Source of the DNA: Urophycis tenuis
Lineage: Eukaryota > Chordata > Actinopteri > Gadiformes > Phycidae
Assembly: GCA_036785325.1 (NCBI GenBank)
Contig: JAXIVH010000010.1
Coordinates: 239,771 to 303,770 of the forward strand
Length of the DNA: 64,000 nucleotides
Reading direction: 5' to 3'
Under the pieces are notes generated by a model. That model searched no databases. It was not told where the DNA came from and worked only from the letters and a program-made list of their open reading frames with translations. Below are positions 32,893 through 44,709 of this stretch, one piece after another. Position numbers and translations under genes: made by a program. Within the stretch, counting starts at the first letter, position 1; every line of letters begins with the position of its first letter.

Positions 32893-34940
32893 GCGTGGAG
32901 GAGGGGAGTCACGGCGCTGGAGACACAGCTCAGAGGTGACGCCAAGGTGAGCCACGCACAGAACGCTCAGGAATCATTGATATTCCGCCGCAGACGCTGC
33001 AAACTGCTCGGTGGCAGATGGAGTCTTTGTCAGGGAAGAGGGATGACAGCTCGGTCAGGGCTGGTCCTCTGCCTGCCAGGCGCTGACCTTCCAGAGAACA
33101 CCTCGTGGTGGTGTTTACTCTGCTGCCATACCTCCATTCTGAGACAATGCACCGAGTGAAGGGCTTTTTCAAATCATTCAAATCATTGAATAAAAATTGT
33201 ATCTTGATACGTGTATCAAGATACATTGAAATCTTTCCCTGTGAGCAAATCCGCTTAGAGGCCATTTTGAGGTGTATGTTGTCCACCAATCAGCATGTCT
33301 ATGTCATCTTCTTGATGCACAGACCTGGTGGTGACTGGCTGGAGACCCTTCCCTCTGCCGCACTGCTGTGGAGCTTTCCTCTCATTCTGCATAGTCCTAC
33401 TAATTTTAACTCAATATGCCAGGATTAAGCCCTTCATTAAAATGCACAGTAGGCTTCTTCTGAGACACAGTAGGAAACGGATCCATGCCAAGCTGCATTC
33501 TCCATTTTCCTGCGTATGAAATAAAACAGATGGGCGGAGGCTGTTTAGCAGCATACCCTTTTGGCATTAAAAATGATACTTGACTTGCTGTAAGGTAGGT
33601 GCAGTCCTCTGGAGCTGTGAGGAACACTAGTGATGGAGCCTTCACAGCCTTTTCAGGCCTGGTGTTGTGTTCACTTTGGTGGTTTGGCTTTTTTAATTAC
33701 TGAGGTTTCACTTCACAGTAATGAATGTACTGTGTAAAGATTTTTAATTAAATGTTATTAATTTAGCAGGACATCCAGGTATTTTTTCTAATGTTTTTAC
33801 CACAAACATTAGGCCTCATAAACACCCAGAATGGGGCGGTGAGGTGCCATCATTACTCTCTGCTGAAGGGAGGAGAAAATGCTGAAAGGTCGGGGAAAGA
33901 AATGAGGGAAAAGAACAAACGATGCAGAAAGCCCCGACACCAGGCTGCTTTAATATGTATGTATTTCAGCTTGATGCTTGATTTCATTAGCACTGCTCAT
34001 TGTTATGCATCGCCTGTCTCCTGCAGCAAAATGAATATTGTATCCTCCTGGATATTTAGGAGGAACTGTGTGGACTGAGATGGTGTCCGTCAGGAGGAGA
34101 GCATTGATGCCTCCTCCTGTCCATCATCCATGTTGTAATGCAGTACCATGGTCTTTCATTCAGATGTTCTACTAGTCTAGGAATGAGGGGCTAACCTACC
34201 TTGTTAGTTTTCACAATGTGGGCTTTGTTATTCAGAATAAAGTACAACGTTCTGCTTTGTGTCCAATACTCCTCTAAATGATCTCGAGGTGAAGGTAGGG
34301 AGGTCTATAATGCATACATTTCTATGAGTGCTAAGCTAAAGATGGTAATGTATATAGTTCTGAACAACATGAGCGATGTCAGTGACTGCACAATGTCACA
34401 CGTGTGCTGTATATGCATCAGCATGACCTCCCCTGAAAGTCAAGAGTAGGCCAACGTGTTGTCCACTTGTCATGCATAAGAGATGTTGTGATGTATGAGA
34501 GCATGTTTCCTCTGGTGTGAAGGGGGATGTTACTGTGCCAGGCTCCTGTCCTCCTCTGTTTCAGAGCTGGCTGCACAGCCCTCTCCCAGGTCACTGCTGC
34601 TCCAGGTGTGGGAGCTGTGTGGAGCTTCCATTAGCTCTCTCTGCTTCAGCGCATGCTCTGCGATGAAGACCACAATACACTGTGGGCTTCAGACTCAACC
34701 GGTGGTGCTCTGCTCTCATGGAGAGCTGGTCCTTCAGGGGGTTTCAAGTCTGAATCAGTCAGCCAGTATGATGTGCTTTTATTGATATCACTTTTTAATG
34801 TCATTGTATGACTTCACAAGAAGATCTGCTATGATTCCTCTGTTTTAACTAACATAGGCTATATATGTTGATGGAGATCACAGTCAAGTCACTGCTTCAG
34901 CACGCTTACAGGTCTGTTTTGGTAGACAGGATTTGTACTG
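32893..34940. other. Putative baz2b intron, unique sequence
   Basis: No exon recognised. Contains a perfect 13-bp inverted repeat at 33198-33225 (TGTATCTTGATAC, spacer GT). Confidence 0.45.
33198..33225. repeat. Perfect 13-bp inverted repeat, 2-nt spacer
   Basis: TGTATCTTGATAC, spacer GT, GTATCAAGATACA. Confidence 0.93.
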
Positions 34941-35249
34941 AAGAAGAAGAAGAAGAAGAAGAAAAAGAATTACTCTTTTGATCCCGTGAGGGAAATTTTG
35001 TCTTCTGCATTTAACCCAATCGTGAATTAGTGAAACACTCAGAACACAGTGATGGTGAGGCACACAGTGAGGTGAAGCACACACTTAAACCCGATGCAGT
35101 GAGCTGCCTGCAACAGCGGCGCTCGGGGAGTAGTGAGGGGTTAGGTGCCTTGCTCAAGGGCACTTCAGCCGTTCGTACTGGTCGGGGTTCGAACCGGCCA
35201 CCCTTCAGTTACAAATCCGAAGCCCTAACCAGTAGGCCGCGACTGCCCC
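34941..35249 (-). mobile_element. tRNA-derived SINE with (TTC)n tail, fuller copy
   Basis: On the minus strand it starts GGGGCAGTCGCGGCCTACTG, with an A-box-like TACTGGTTAGGG and a B-box GGTTCGAACCC. A body follows, ending ATTTCCCTCACGGGATCAAA and a CTT/TTC microsatellite tail (plus-strand GAA repeats at 34941-34969). Same family as the copy at 11816-12074, which is shorter in the A-box region. Confidence 0.85.
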
Positions 35250-35831
35250 TACGCGGCTGAAGCTACTTGGATCAGTGTTTGCACTGTTGGCCTGAGCTTG
35301 ACATCAGCCCCACTGCATCTGGGTTTTGTAATTCCTTCCATTGGTTTCTCTGGAGGGGCTTTCCAACTGCATGAAACAGACCAATAATACAAAGCACTGC
35401 TACCTTCTATGAGTGTAGTGTTTGATCTGAGCTAAGCAGCATGCTGTCTACAGGGTTGCTTCTGTGTGCAGGAACACACAGGATGATGGAAACGGATTCA
35501 TTTAGCAAGCCAGAAATGGAACAGGGTTTTTTTTTTAAGATGGCTCAGAGGCAGACAGGAAATTAGTTATTTTCCCTGCACATTCATCAAAATAAAAATA
35601 GTCTGATGATTATCCCAAGTGACTCTCACAGCTGCGTGCTCGTGTGTGTCTCGTGTTAACTCTCCCATGAAGGTTTAGGTGTTTCTCACTACTAGTAAAA
35701 CTAGAGCTGCTTTCTTCTCTTGTCCTTCTGCTCAGCACTGTCTTTTGTTTCAGTTTGAACCAGCACGTTGTTCCTGTATAGAGATGACCTATTTCATTGT
35801 GTAACCTTGAATTCTCTGAAAGTGCTGTGCT
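35250..35831. other. Putative baz2b intron, nothing recognised
   Basis: Unique A/T-rich sequence between the SINE and the large minisatellite. Confidence 0.45.
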
Positions 35832-38800
35832 TGTTGAACAGTGGTGTTGAACAGTGGTGTTGAACAGTGGTGTTGAACAGTGGTGCTTGTTGAACAGTGG
35901 TGTTGAACAGTGGTGCGTGTTGAACAGTGGTGTTGAACAGTGGTGCGTGTTGAACAGTGGTGTTGAACAGTGGTGCGTGTTGAACAGTGGTGTTGAACAG
36001 TGGTGTGTGTTGAACAGTGGTGTTGAACAGTGGTGCTTGTTGAACAGTGGTGCGTGTTGAACAGTGGTGTTGAATAGTGGTGTGTGTTGAACAGTGGTGC
36101 ATGTTGAACAGTGGTGTTGAACAGTGGTGTTGAACAGTGGTGCGTGTTGAACAGTGGTGTTGAACAGTGGTGTTGAACAGTGGTGCGTGTTGAACAGTGG
36201 TGCGTGTTGAACAGTGGTGTTGAACAGTGGTGTTGAACAGTGGTGCGTGTTGAACAGTGGTGTTGAACAGTGGTGCGTGTTGAACAGTGGTGTTGAACAG
36301 TGGTGCTTGTTGAACAGTGGTGCGTGTTGAACAGTGGTGTTGAACAGTGGTGCGTGTTGAACAGTGGTGTTGAACAGTGGTGCATGTTGAACAGTGGTGT
36401 GTGTTGAACAGTGGTGTTGAACAGTGGTGTGTGTTGAACAGTGGTGCGTGTTGAACAGTGGTGCGTGTTGAACAGTGGTATCTGTTGAACAGTGGTGTTG
36501 AACAGTGGTACGTGTTGAACAGTGGTGCGTGTTGAACAGTGGTGCGTGTTGAACAGTGGTGCGTGTTGAACAGTGGTGCGTGTTGAACAGTGGTGTTGAA
36601 CAGTGGTGCTTGTTGAACAGTGGTGCGTGTTGAACAGTGGTGTTGAACAGTGGTGCGTGTTGAACAGTGGTGTTGAACAGTGGTGCATGTTGAACAGTGG
36701 TGTTGAACAGTGGTGTGTGTTGAACAGTGGTGTTGAACAGTGGTGCGTGTTGAACAGTGGTGCGTGTTGAACAGTGGTGTTGAACAGTGGTGCTTGTTGA
36801 ACAGTGGTGCGTGTTGAACAGTGGTGTTGAACAGTGGTGCATGTTGAACAGTGGTGTTGAACAGTGGTGCGTGTTGAACAGTGGTGTTGAACAGTGGTGT
36901 TGAACAGTGGTGCGTGTTGAACAGTGGTGTTGAACAGTGGTGCATGTTGAACAGTGGTGTTGAACAGTGGTGTGTGTTGAACAGTGGTGTTGAACAGTGG
37001 TGCGTGTTGAACAGTGGTGTTGAACAGTGGTGTGTGTTGAACAGTGGTATGTGTTGAACAGTGGTGTGTGTTGAACAGTGGTATCTGTTGAACAGTGGTG
37101 CGTGTTGAACAGTGGTATCTGTTGAACAGTGGTGTTGAACAGTGGTACGTGTTGAACAGTGGTGCGTGTTGAACAGTGGTGCGTGTTGAACAGTGGTGCG
37201 TGTTGAACAGTGGTGCGTGTTGAACAGTGGTGCGTGTTTAACAGTGGTGCGTGTTGAACAGTGGGGAGTGGTGCATGTTGAACAGTGGTGCGTGTTGAAC
37301 AGTGGTGCGTGTTGAACAGTGGTGCTTGTTGAACAGTGGTGTTGAACAGTGGTGCTTGTTGAACAGTGGTGCGTGTTGAACAGTGGTGTTGAACAGTGGT
37401 GCTTGTTGAACAGTGGTGCGTGTTGAACAGTGGTGTTGAACAGTGGTGCGTGTTGAACAGTGGTGTTGAACAGTGGTGCATGTTGAACAGTGGTGTTGAA
37501 CAGTGGTGTGTGTTGAACAGTGGTGTTGAACAGTGGTGCGTGTTGAACAGTGGTGCGTGTTGAACAGTGGTGTTGAACAGTGGTGCTTGTTGAACAGTGG
37601 TGCGTGTTGAACAGTGGTGTTGAACAGTGGTGCATGTTGAACAGTGGTGTTGAACAGTGGTGCGTGTTGAACAGTGGTGCGTGTTGAACAGTGGTGTTGA
37701 ACAGTGGTGCGTGTTGAACAGTGGTGTTGAACAGTGGTGCATGTTGAACAGTGGTGTTGAACAGTGGTGTGTGTTGAACAGTGGTGTTGAACAGTGGTGC
37801 GTGTTGAACAGTGGTGTTGAACAGTGGTGTGTGTTGAACAGTGGTATGTGTTGAACAGTGGTGTGTGTTGAACAGTGGTATCTGTTGAACAGTGGTGCGT
37901 GTTGAACAGTGGTATCTGTTGAACAGTGGTGTTGAACAGTGGTACGTGTTGAACAGTGGTGCGTGTTGAACAGTGGTGCGTGTTGAACAGTGGTGCGTGT
38001 TGAACAGTGGTGCGTGTTTAACAGTGGTGCGTGTTGAACAGTGGGGAGTGGTGCATGTTGAACAGTGGTGCGTGTTGAACAGTGGTGCGTGTTGAAAAGT
38101 GGTGCTTGTTGAACAGTGGTGTTGAACAGTGGTGTTGAACAGTGGTGCATGTTGAATAGTGGTGCATGTTGAACAGTGGTGCGTGTTGAACAGTGGTGCG
38201 TGTTGAACAGTGGTGTTGAACAGTGGTACGTGTTGAACAGTGGTGTTGAACAGTGGTACGTGTTGAACAGTGGTGTTGAACAGTGGTGCGTGTTGAACAG
38301 TGGTGTTGAATAGTGGTGCGTGTTGAACAGTGGTGCGTGTTGAACAGTGGTGAGGAACAGTGGTGCGTGTTGAACAGTGGTGTTGAACAGTGGTACGTGT
38401 TGAACAGTGGTACGTGTTGAACAGTGGTACGTGTTGAACAGTGGTACGTGTTGAACAGTGGTGCGTGTTGAACAGTGGTGTTGAACAGTGGTGCGTGTTG
38501 AACAGTGGTGTTGAACAGTGGTACGTGTTGAACAGTGGTACGTGTTGAACAGTGGTACGTGTTGAACAGTGGTGCGTGTTGAACAGTGGTACGTGTTGAA
38601 CAGTGGTACGTGTTGAACAGTGGTGCGTGTTGAACAGTGGTGCTTGTTGAACAGTGGTGTTGAACAGTGGTGTTGAACAGTGGTGTTGAACAGTGGTGCA
38701 TGTTGAACAGTGGTGCGTGTTGAACAGTGGTGTTGAACAGTGGTGTTGAACAGTGGTGCTTGTTGAACAGTGGTGTTGAACAGTGGTGCTTGTTGAACAG

Positions 38801-39016
38801 TGGTGTTGAACAGTGGTGTTGAACAGTGGTGCGTGTTGAACAGTGGTGCGTGTTGAACAGTGGTTTGTGTTGAACAGTGGTGCATGTTGAACAGTGGTGC
38901 GTGTTGAACAGTGGTGCGTGTTGAACAGTGGTGCGTGTTGAACAGTGGTGCGTGTTGAACAGTGGTGCGTGTTGAACAGTGGTGCGTGTTGAACAGTGGT
39001 GCGTGTTGAACAGTGG
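35832..39016. repeat. 3.2-kb minisatellite of mixed 13-bp and 17-bp units
   Basis: Built from TTGAACAGTGGTG (13 bp) and TTGAACAGTGGTGCGTG (17 bp) in irregular order, with variants CGTG, TGTG, CATG, CTTG, ACGTG and ATCTG. An internal block is duplicated about 780-797 bp apart; the rare variants GTGTTTAACAG (37234 and 38014) and GTGGGGAGTGG mark it. A 1141-codon minus-strand open frame (threonine, histidine and cysteine-rich) runs through it only because no unit contains a stop. Confidence 0.98.
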
Positions 39017-39204
39017 AGAGTTTACCTTGGACCACTTAGTTTTGTGAATTAGGATTGTTAGATACTTATGGTGCTTTGGTTTTTGTGTCTTTGTCTTAAC
39101 TCACTGTTCTGCTTGCATGATATATACTTTGTGTAAAATAAAATACAATTTAAATTTAAAATAGAATGTATCATAGTTGCCATGCACTGTCAACATCATG
39201 TCCT

Positions 39205-39765
39205 TCCTGATTCATCCTGTGAATATTATTAGCTCACTGATTCATCCTGGTGAATGTTATTAGCTCACTGATTCATCCTGGTGAATGTTATTAGCTCACT
39301 GATTCATCCTGGTGAATGTTATTAGCTCACTGATTCATCCTGGTGAATGTTATTAGCTCACTGATTCATCCTGGTGAATGTTATTAGCTCACTGATTCAT
39401 CCTGGTGAATGTTATTAGCTCACTGATTCATCCTGGTGAATGTTATTAGCTCACTGATTCATCCTGGTGAATGTTATTAGCTCACTGATTCATCCTGGTG
39501 AATGTTATTAGCTCACTGATTCATGCTGGTGAATGTTATTAGCTCACTGATTCATCCTGGTGAATGTTATTAGCTCACTGATTCATCCTGGTGAATGTTA
39601 TTAGCTCACTGTGTTTCATCCTGTGAATGTTATTAGCTCACTGATTCATCCTGGTGAATGTTATTAGCTCACTGATTCATCCTGGTGAATGTTATTAGCT
39701 CACTCTGTTTCATCCTGGTGAATGTTATTAGCTCACTGATTCATCCTAGTGAATTATGAGCTCAC
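39205..39765. repeat. 31-bp minisatellite
   Basis: About 18 copies of a unit with GTTATTAGCTCACTGATTCA then TCCTGGTGAAT; a few copies have CTGTGTTTCATC or CTCTGTTTCATC. Confidence 0.97.
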
Positions 39766-39797
39766 TCAAACCATGACCCAGCCAGCCTTGACCTTAA

Positions 39798-40338
39798 AGG
39801 GGCAGTTTTTTTTTTTTTTGGACATGCAACCTCATTTCCAAGTTAGCCAGTGTGTTATTTATCATTTGAGACATTTTCAACAGTTCCACAGTACACCCGA
39901 GGCAAATAAATTGTAACACAACCTCGTATCGTATGGATGATCGCATTTTGAGGGACTAGTTTCTGCTGGTAACTTAGGTAATATCAGTCCACTGCTGCCG
40001 TAGCCTACTACCAGGAAGTATAATGCTGCTGCTGAGGCACAAGTCCCTCAAAATGCAATGCCATGCAAGGTTGGTTTTATTTCCAACATTATTCTATCAA
40101 CAGACATTTACATTGATAGTCTCGTGTTGTACTTTATTTGCCTCGGGTGTACTGTGGAGTGGTTAAGACTGTTTTTATTAGCAGACTAGCCCAAACCTTT
40201 GACTTGCGTTAGCCTAGCACCAGCAAACTCAGCAACTAGAAGGACTGAATGAAATTTGTTGAAAACGTCTCCAATGATTAATAACACACAGGAAAACTTG
40301 GAAATGAGGTCCTATGTCCAAAATTCTGAAATACCCCT
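39798..40338. mobile_element. Palindromic MITE A with TTAA target sites
   Basis: 541 bp starting AGGGGCAGTTTTT and ending AATACCCCT, with long imperfect inverted arms (for example GGACATGCAACCTCATTTCC pairs with GGAAATGAGGTCCTATGTCC; ACAGTACACCCGAGGCAAAT pairs with ATTTGCCTCGGGTGTACTGT). Flanked by TTAA at 39794-39797 and 40339-40342, the piggyBac-type target. No coding capacity. Confidence 0.82.
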
Positions 40339-40342
40339 TTAA

Positions 40343-41231
40343 AGTGATGGTTCGGAGTGAAATTCACCCTGAGGTAATTTACACCAATAGTCATGCTAAA
40401 TACCCCCTCGGATGCATTTTTAGTGACGGCCAATATTTATGAAGTTTAGGGTTATCAGCCGAAAGGCTTCGTACTGGAGTGATGGTACAGTTAGTACATG
40501 TCGTCAATGACTACTAATAATGCATGGATTGTTACCCAACTTCTGTAGTAGTCCATATATGGTCTGTACTCACAAAACGAGGCATTTTAAAGTTTGTAAA
40601 TACACCAGGAGTTTATTTAAAAGAGCACTTTTCGGATAGCTTCAACTCTCTGTTGCTAAGGCTACCGCTGCGTCGACGTCACTTCCTTGTTTTGGGATAC
40701 GTTCGTAAAAGTCCTCTTCAAAACTCAAGTGTAAGGAAAAAGTTAGTGAAATCAACACTCCATCGAAATGTTTTGACAACTGGAATAATCGAATACTTGA
40801 AATTAGATAGAGTGTTGAATTCACCAACTTTTTCCTTACACTTGTGAGTTTTGAAGAGGACTTTTACGAACTTATCCGGAAAGACGGAAGAGACGTCGAC
40901 GTAGCGGTAGCCTTAGCAACAGCTAGTTGAAGCCATCAGAAAAGTGCTCTTTTAAATAAACTCCTGGTATATTTACAAACTTTAAAATGCCTCGTTTTGT
41001 GAGTACAGACCATATATGGACTACTACAGAAGTTGGGTAACAATCCATGCATTATTAGTAGAGTCATTGACGACATGTACTAACTGTACCATCACTCCAA
41101 TACGAAGTCTTTCGGCTGATAACCCTAAACTTGATAAATATTGACCGTCGCTAAAAATGCACCCGAGGGGGTATTTAGCATGACTATTGGTGTAAATTAC
41201 CTCAGGGTGAATTTCACTCCGAACCATCACT
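40343..41231. mobile_element. Palindromic MITE B, about 420-bp arms, TTAA target sites
   Basis: 889 bp, nearly all of it one inverted repeat: the left arm starts AGTGATGGTTCGGAGTGAAA and the right arm ends TTTCACTCCGAACCATCACT. Arms stay paired to about 40761 and 40809, leaving a loop of roughly 50 bp. The flanking TTAA sites are 40339-40342 (shared with MITE A) and 41232-41235. Consistent with a piggyBac-type foldback MITE; no transposase present. Confidence 0.88.
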
Positions 41232-41470
41232 TTAATGTGGTTTCCAGGGCCTGCCATGGCTTCACAAATGAAACTTGGAACATTCACACCATCACCTGAA
41301 AACATCCGCTCTGCTTCGCAGAATGTGGTCATACTTGTGAGAAATCATTTCCATTCCCATGTGACGAGTAGAAAGAACAAATGCACACTGAGCTGAAGGA
41401 AGCAGCACTCTGCTTTCTGCTCGTCTTATAGACCACTATTATTGCCTATGAGTTAATGACCAACAATTTC

Positions 41471-41474
<4 letters not shown>

Positions 41475-41526
<52 letters not shown>
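41475..41526. repeat. (AT)n microsatellite
   Basis: About 26 uninterrupted AT dinucleotides. Confidence 0.97.
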
Positions 41527-41530
<4 letters not shown>

Positions 41531-41589
41531 TTTTCATATATAGTAATTATGTGGCATTTGGTATCACAAAAAACATTGTATTTTTAGTT

Positions 41590-42425
41590 TGAAGTCCTGT
41601 TTCTGAACTCACTAAGTCTAGATGTAAAGTGCACCAGAACCCTGTCTGACTCTGAGGGGCTGAGACTGAACTCACTAGGTCTAGATGTAAAGTGCACCAG
41701 AACCCTGTCTGACTCTGAGGGGCTGAGGCTGAACTCACTAGGTCTAGATGTAAAGTGCACCAGAACCCTGTCTGACTCTGAGGGGCTGAGGCTGAACTCA
41801 CTAGGTCTAGATGTAAAGTGCACCAGAACCCTGTCTGACTCTGAGGGGCTGAGGCTGAACTCACTAGGTCTAGATGTAAAGTGCACCAGAACCCTGTCTG
41901 ACTCTGAGGGGCTGAGGCTGAACTCACTAGGTCTAGATGTAAAGTGCACCAGAACCCTGTCTGACTCTGAGGGGCTGAGGCTGAACTCACTAGGTCTAGA
42001 TGTAAAGTGCACCAGAACCCTGTCTGACTCTGAGGGGCTGAGGATGAACTCACTAGGTCTAGATGTAAAGTGCACCAGAACCCTGTCTGACTCTGAGGGG
42101 CTGAGGCTGAACTCACTAGGTCTAGATGTAAAGTGCACCAGAACCCTGTCTGACTCTGAGGGGCTGAGGCTGAACTCACTAGGTCTAGATGTAAAGTGCA
42201 CCAGAACCCTGTCTGACTCTTAGGGGCTGAGGCTGAACTCACTAGGTCTAGATGTAAAGTGCACCAGAACCCTGTCTGACTCTGAGGGGCTGAGGCTGAA
42301 CTCACTAGGTCTAGATGTAAAGTGCACTAGAACCCTGTCTGACTCTGAGGGGCTGAGGCTGAACTCACTAGGTCTAGATGTAAAGTGCACCAGAACCCTG
42401 TCTGACTCTGAGGGGCTGAGGATGG
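41590..42425. repeat. 63-bp minisatellite
   Basis: Just over 13 copies of a 63-bp unit containing AACTCACTAGGTCTAGATGT, AAAGTGCACCAGAACCCTGT and CTGACTCTGAGGGGCTGAGG. Copies differ by only a few substitutions. As 63 is 21 codons, a 252-codon minus frame stays open, but no start context, splice site or family supports a gene. Confidence 0.98.
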
Positions 42426-43038
42426 CCCAGCTTCACTCTGTTGTTTCTCTGTAGACTTCCACTGCTAAATGTTTCAGATTTTGAAGCAGAGGTGCCGTGA
42501 CCTTCAAAGCAATTTTTCACCGACTTGCAATTTATAATCAGCTCTTCAAGTCAGGCATATTCTTCCAGGCCAGGAAAACTGTTGACTCGTTGAGTTAGGT
42601 TAACAATTTTCTATTATCTAGGTTATTTTCTAGGTTATCCAAGATATTCTATTTTAAAAGGTACATATTTGCTTAAAAACGTATTTGGTACTGTTTGATG
42701 AAGTGAATGTTTTAAATCTGATGGTTATAATAATGTTTCTGTTATTATAGTGATTCAGATTGAAATGGCTGTATATGATTGTTTTGAAGCATCAGGACAG
42801 TGTGACAAGCTGTTGAGTGGCCATGTGTTCTAACGAGTTAGTTCAGATCCACTGTGGCCCCCAGAACAAGGAGCACTCTTCAGCTCTGCTGGTCACATCA
42901 ACACTGACACAAGAATGTTAAGTCTTTCTCCTGAGTGGCATCTTGTCTTGCAGGCTAAACACTGAAGGTGTGAATGTGTTCACATTTGTAATTAGAATAT
43001 AGTGTCTTCGTTTTTATGTACACATGCTGGGACGTGGT
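42426..43038. other. Putative baz2b intron, nothing recognised
   Basis: Unique A/T-rich sequence. Confidence 0.45.
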
Positions 43039-43071
43039 GGACAGAGTAGGATGCTGCAGTGATAGATAGAT

Positions 43072-43323
<252 letters not shown>

Positions 43324-43347
43324 TGTAGGACAGTAGGATGCTGCAGT

Positions 43348-44088
43348 AGGAACCATGGAGGCTGCTTGTGTGTTCTGACCGTACGATTGCTCTTCTTTGT
43401 CTGTCTTTGTGCTGATGAAGGCAGTATGGCTGCTCTGCATACTGTTTTATCACCTCTCTCTCTACCTCTGCCTCTGTCTATACGTCTCTCTCTTTCTACT
43501 CTTCTGTAGCAGGGGCTTTGTGCTCCTCTTCAGCCCTCCCCCTGACACGGTGACGTCAGCCTGTGTGTGGTGCTAGCAGATGCCTTCTCCAGAGGCATGT
43601 GGGACAGTTTGTTTGTCAGGACCCCAGCCCCCCCTCCCCTGTGTGTCAGCCAGCCGTCAGCAGAAAGGTTGCAGGTACAGAGGGGAAGCATCTCCCCTCG
43701 GGGGGTCTGAGGACCACCAAGGAGTCAGAGTACCTCCCTTTAACAGATATTTGGAAAGCTATTTTTAGATGTGGGCTACATTAATATTGTAAGAATACTT
43801 TATTGCCTTAATCTATTAATTAACCTAGTCATAGTCTTTTTTGCTTAAATAGGCTGCAGTACTTTATTATTAAATTATTAAACGCTGTTTTCACATGACT
43901 TCAGCAGCCCTCTGTGTTCCACATGTAAAGCTGATTGTGTTGGTCTGTGTGTGAAGCCAGCTGCGTTTCAGCTGGGTGGTGACCACTCCTCCATCCATTA
44001 CTTACTGCTGCCTCTCCCCAGGGAGGACCCTCAGCTACCTCACAGCGGGGGGAGATGGGTCCTCTGCTGGGGCAGGCTGAGGATCAGG
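43348..44088. other. Putative baz2b intron, nothing recognised
   Basis: Unique sequence, pyrimidine-rich at 43450-43500. Confidence 0.45.
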
Positions 44089-44150
44089 CTGAGTGCCAGG
44101 GTGCCAGGGTGCCAGGGTGCCAGGGTGCCAGGGTGCCAGGGTGCCAGGGG
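44089..44150. repeat. 8-bp repeat TGCCAGGG
   Basis: Seven tandem copies. Confidence 0.93.
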
Positions 44151-44394
44151 GGTAGAGGAGGGACCCCAGGAACCCTGGAAGGTTCTTTGGTTGTTTTGAT
44201 TATGGAGGAGCTTTGACAGCCCAAAGACACGAGCCCACCACTCCAAACTATGAAACAACTCCTCAGAAAATGAAACATCATCCCCACCTCACTCCACTCC
44301 TCCACCCCAAACTATCCCCAGTGTCCTGCATGCCGCAGCCCAGTGCAGGGTGGTCACTCAAAGAGACACACACAGGCCCATTTCTGCTTTCACC

Positions 44395-44462
44395 AATGAA
44401 TGAGCTAGTTAGTGAGCTAGTCAATGAGCTGGCTAGTGAGCTAGTTAGTGAGCTAGTGAGTG
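44395..44462. repeat. 12-bp repeat AGCTAGTTAGTG
   Basis: About five imperfect copies (GAGCTAGTTAGT, GAGCTAGTCAAT, GAGCTGGCTAGT). Confidence 0.85.
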
Positions 44463-44709
44463 TATACACCACATGGTTTCTGTTACTATAGAGCCATCTT
44501 TAAAGGCTAATAGAATGTTGTGGCCTCTGGCCCCAATGTATTTCACTGCAGCTCTGCAGAATGACAGATAACCTTGCAGTAGCAGCTTAGTCTCATGTTT
44601 AATTTGTAGCTCTGTCTTGCTGTCAGGTGATTGCCTTCTATTTATATTCAAGCTGGGTTTTTTTCTCCCCCTGTTTACATGCAAATCTGCCCCCCCCCTG
44701 CATAGGGTT

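Noticed and set aside
35130..35249. Possible minus-strand tRNA gene
   Set aside because: The tRNA-like head is followed by a SINE body and (TTC)n tail, and the family recurs at 11816-12074.
35610..39035. A 1141-codon minus-strand open frame rich in Thr, His and Cys
   Set aside because: It runs through the 13/17-bp minisatellite, whose words contain no stop in these frames; the non-repeat ends have no family features and there is no splice or promoter context.
41024..41332. A 102-codon minus frame that looks protein-like
   Set aside because: It lies in the right arm of the palindromic MITE and its flank, and the mirrored arm encodes the complement; no family features.
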